DNA of 33,951 nt from an uncultured Bacteroidales bacterium (GTDB lineage: Bacteria > Bacteroidota > Bacteroidia > Bacteroidales > FEN-979). The stretch lies in contig CAJAUM010000041.1 in the NCBI GenBank assembly GCA_903945175.1, positions 1-33,951 on the forward strand, in the 5' to 3' direction. Positions 32,161 to 33,951 of the stretch are shown in pieces. A model generated the notes under the pieces. That model was not told where the DNA came from. It searched no databases and worked only from the letters and a program-made list of their open reading frames with translations. The position numbers and the translations under genes are program-made. Position 1 is the first letter of the stretch. The number at the start of each line of letters is the position of its first letter.

Positions 32161-33648
32161 ATGGATGTCAGATCGCAAATCGCCATGGTTTTTCACCTTG
32201 ATAAATGTATCGGGTGCCATACATGTTCAATTGCCTGCAAAAATATTTGGACCGACCGGAAGGGGGCCGAATACATGTGGTGGAACAACGTGGAGACAAA
32301 GCCGGGAACCGGTTACCCGAACAAATGGGAGGATCAGTCGGTGTATAAAGGTGGCTGGACAAAATCGGACAATGAACTCCGGCTCAAAGGAATGGACCGG
32401 AAATCGACCATGGCCAATATTTTTCACAATCCACACATGCCCGTGATGGATGATTATTACGAGCCTTGGACATACGATTATGCAAATCTGTTTGAAGCTC
32501 CTGCAGGTGATGACCAACCTACCGCACGGCCAATTTCACTTGTGACTGGTGAACCCATTGACATTAAAACCGGCCCCAACTGGGATGATGATCTTGGTGG
32601 TTCTCCCGATTATGCCCGCCAGGATGTGAACATGCATGATCTGACCCCGGCCGAAAAAGAGGCCATGTTCCAGCTTGAACGAATGACCATGTTTTATCTG
32701 CCACGTATTTGCAATCATTGTCTGAATGCAGCTTGTGTGGCAGCCTGCCCTTCAGGGGCAATTTATAAACGTGGTGAAGATGGGATTGTACTCATAAATC
32801 AGAACAAATGCCGCTCCTGGCGTATGTGCGTATCCGCTTGTCCCTATAAAAAAAGCTATTACAACTGGAACAATGGCAAGTCGGAAAAATGTCTGTTGTG
32901 CTATCCACGGCTGGAAACAGGCCAGGCCCCGGCCTGCATGCATACCTGCGTGGGGAGAATCCGTTATCTCGGAGTATTGCTGTATGATGCCGACCGCATC
33001 AAAGAGATCGCCTCGTGTAATGAAAAGGATCTTGTCGCAAAACAAATGGAAATATACCTCGATCCATTTGATGAGCAGGTACGGCAGGCTGCCCGTAAAA
33101 ATGGTGTTGCTGAAAGCACACTGGAATCGGCCAGGAAATCTCCTGTCTGGAAATTCGTGAAGGAATGGGGCATCGCCCTGCTCCTGCATCCAGAATACCG
33201 CACCTTGCCTAATCTGTTCTATGTTCCGCCTTTACTCCCGGCGATTGCCGACACATCCACCGGATCGTACGAAACGACGTGCGCTTCGCTCTGGGGAGGA
33301 ATTGAAAGCAGCAGGGTTCCGATGCAATATATGGCCAACCTTTTTACTGCCGGTGATACAGAAAAGATCAGGGAGGTATTGAAAAAATTGATGGCTGTGA
33401 GGATTCACCGGCGCGGGGTTACTGTAGGTGACCTCCATGAAGATGAGTGTAAGCAAGCCTTTGCAGAAACAGGGCTCACCGCCGATGTGGCTGATGCCAT
33501 TTTTCGACTGACCTCGCTTCCAAAGTTTGGCGAACGGTTTGTGATCCCCGCCGCTCATCGCGAAGAGGCCACGGAGTTATTGGAAAACACCGCAGATATC
33601 AAAGGGAATACCGGTTTTGGAACCCTCAATACACCACAAAGAATTTAA
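32161..33648 (+). CDS. narH: Respiratory nitrate reductase, beta (iron-sulphur) subunit
   Basis: A 495-residue electron-transfer subunit. Four cysteine groups are visible: CIGCHTCSIACKNIW (Cys16, 19, 22, 26), CNHCLNAACVAACPSGAIY (about 184), CRSWRMCVSACPYKKSYYNW, where Trp replaces a Cys as expected for the [3Fe-4S] cluster, and KCLLCYPRL with CMHTCVG. This gives three [4Fe-4S] and one [3Fe-4S] cluster linking the membrane haem b subunit NarI to NarG. Cytoplasmic, bound to NarG. narJ starts 5 nt after the stop. Length is near the 512 of E. coli NarH. Confidence 0.97.
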   Translation: MDVRSQIAMVFHLDKCIGCHTCSIACKNIWTDRKGAEYMWWNNVETKPGTGYPNKWEDQSVYKGGWTKSDNELRLKGMDRKSTMANIFHNPHMPVMDDYYEPWTYDYANLFEAPAGDDQPTARPISLVTGEPIDIKTGPNWDDDLGGSPDYARQDVNMHDLTPAEKEAMFQLERMTMFYLPRICNHCLNAACVAACPSGAIYKRGEDGIVLINQNKCRSWRMCVSACPYKKSYYNWNNGKSEKCLLCYPRLETGQAPACMHTCVGRIRYLGVLLYDADRIKEIASCNEKDLVAKQMEIYLDPFDEQVRQAARKNGVAESTLESARKSPVWKFVKEWGIALLLHPEYRTLPNLFYVPPLLPAIADTSTGSYETTCASLWGGIESSRVPMQYMANLFTAGDTEKIREVLKKLMAVRIHRRGVTVGDLHEDECKQAFAETGLTADVADAIFRLTSLPKFGERFVIPAAHREEATELLENTADIKGNTGFGTLNTPQRI

Positions 33649-33653
33649 TCATC

Positions 33654-33951
33654 ATGGTTCAACGATTACAGAAATACAGCATCCTTGCCGGTTTGTTCGA
33701 CTATCCTGATCAGAAAACAGATGATTTGATTCGACTCACAAACGACCTTCTGCATGCTAACAATCCTGCGGCAACCACTCCTTTTCTGCAGTTTCAACAA
33801 ACCATCCTTGGGATGGATTTGCATAACAGGGAGGAATACTTCATCAACACTTTTGAAGTGGAAGCATTAATTTCTATGGACCTTGGGTATATTCTTTTCG
33901 GAGAAGACTACAAGAGGGGGAATTTCCTGGCCATGATGCAACAAGAACAAA
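33654..33951 (+). CDS. narJ: Nitrate reductase assembly chaperone, N-terminal part (cut by window end)
   Basis: An open frame starts at ATG 33654, 5 nt after narH, and runs off the right edge after 99 codons. It begins MVQRLQKYSILAGLFDYPDQ and contains MDLGYILFGEDYKRGNFL near the end, the conserved segment of NarJ/TorD-type chaperones (usual form LGYVLFGEDYKRGEFL). NarJ binds apo-NarG and allows insertion of the Mo cofactor before membrane attachment. narI is expected beyond the edge. Confidence 0.92.
   Translation, partial: MVQRLQKYSILAGLFDYPDQKTDDLIRLTNDLLHANNPAATTPFLQFQQTILGMDLHNREEYFINTFEVEALISMDLGYILFGEDYKRGNFLAMMQQEQ

Noticed and set aside
32800-32850. Trp in place of a Cys in the third NarH cluster motif
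   Set aside because: This is the normal form of NarH, which carries a [3Fe-4S] cluster there.

Overview
This window looks like chromosomal DNA of a Bacteroidota bacterium, probably Bacteroidales- or Marinilabiliales-like. The evidence is a type IX secretion C-terminal sorting domain, a CarboxypepD_reg-type TonB-dependent receptor, BACON domains, a DUF4372-type IS4 transposase, GTG starts without strong Shine-Dalgarno sequences, and many TAnnTTTG (-7) promoter motifs. No tRNA, rRNA or CRISPR array was seen.

Layout. (1) 1-3.3 kb: end of a LolA-like lipoprotein-sorting protein gene, two FtsX-like permeases and a LolD/MacB-type ATPase. (2) 3.4-7.1 kb: etfB-etfA-acyl-CoA dehydrogenase, a fatty-acid oxidation unit. 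(3) 7.2-18.2 kb, more A+T-rich: sphingomyelinase-like phosphodiesterase, small membrane protein, CarboxypepD_reg-like exported protein, MORN-type protein, TonB-dependent receptor, BACON/beta-helix lipoprotein, an IS4-family insertion, a PhoB/OmpR-type response regulator and a GT4 glycosyltransferase. (4) 18.2-25.4 kb: GH27 alpha-galactosidase, an intergenic stretch with a frameshifted gene relic, a seven-repeat VCBS/FG-GAP protein with T9SS tail, MntP, a small c-type cytochrome, a predicted outer-membrane barrel, a LuxR-type regulator and a hemerythrin (RIC-like) protein. (5) 25.5-33.9 kb: mobA, a MobB-like P-loop protein, a TauE/SafE permease, then a respiratory nitrate reductase operon (membrane diheme cytochrome c, narG, narH, start of narJ).

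The strongest new signal is regulatory. Six promoters in region 3 carry direct repeats of a TTAAC/TTAAT box spaced exactly 11 bp, the geometry expected for a PhoB/OmpR-family activator. In five of them the promoter-proximal box lies exactly 20 nt before a -7-like element. The arrays sit before the phosphodiesterase and, divergently, the small membrane protein; before the CarboxypepD_reg protein; before the lipoprotein (with the TonB receptor downstream); before the response regulator itself; and before the glycosyltransferase. I infer a compact, self-regulated regulon. The gene content (phospholipid-type phosphodiesterase, lipid-type glycosyltransferase, TonB uptake pair, PhoB-like regulator) fits phosphate scarcity with replacement of phospholipids by glycolipids. 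The IS element landed in the shared control region between the lipoprotein and regulator genes and duplicated one TTAAC box.

The right-hand part is coherent: molybdenum cofactor maturation (mobA, MobB-like), nitrate reductase, a cytochrome c, and a hemerythrin/LuxR pair plausibly handling nitric-oxide stress. Palindromes reminiscent of CRP/FNR sites overlap the -33 regions of both the hemerythrin and nar promoters.
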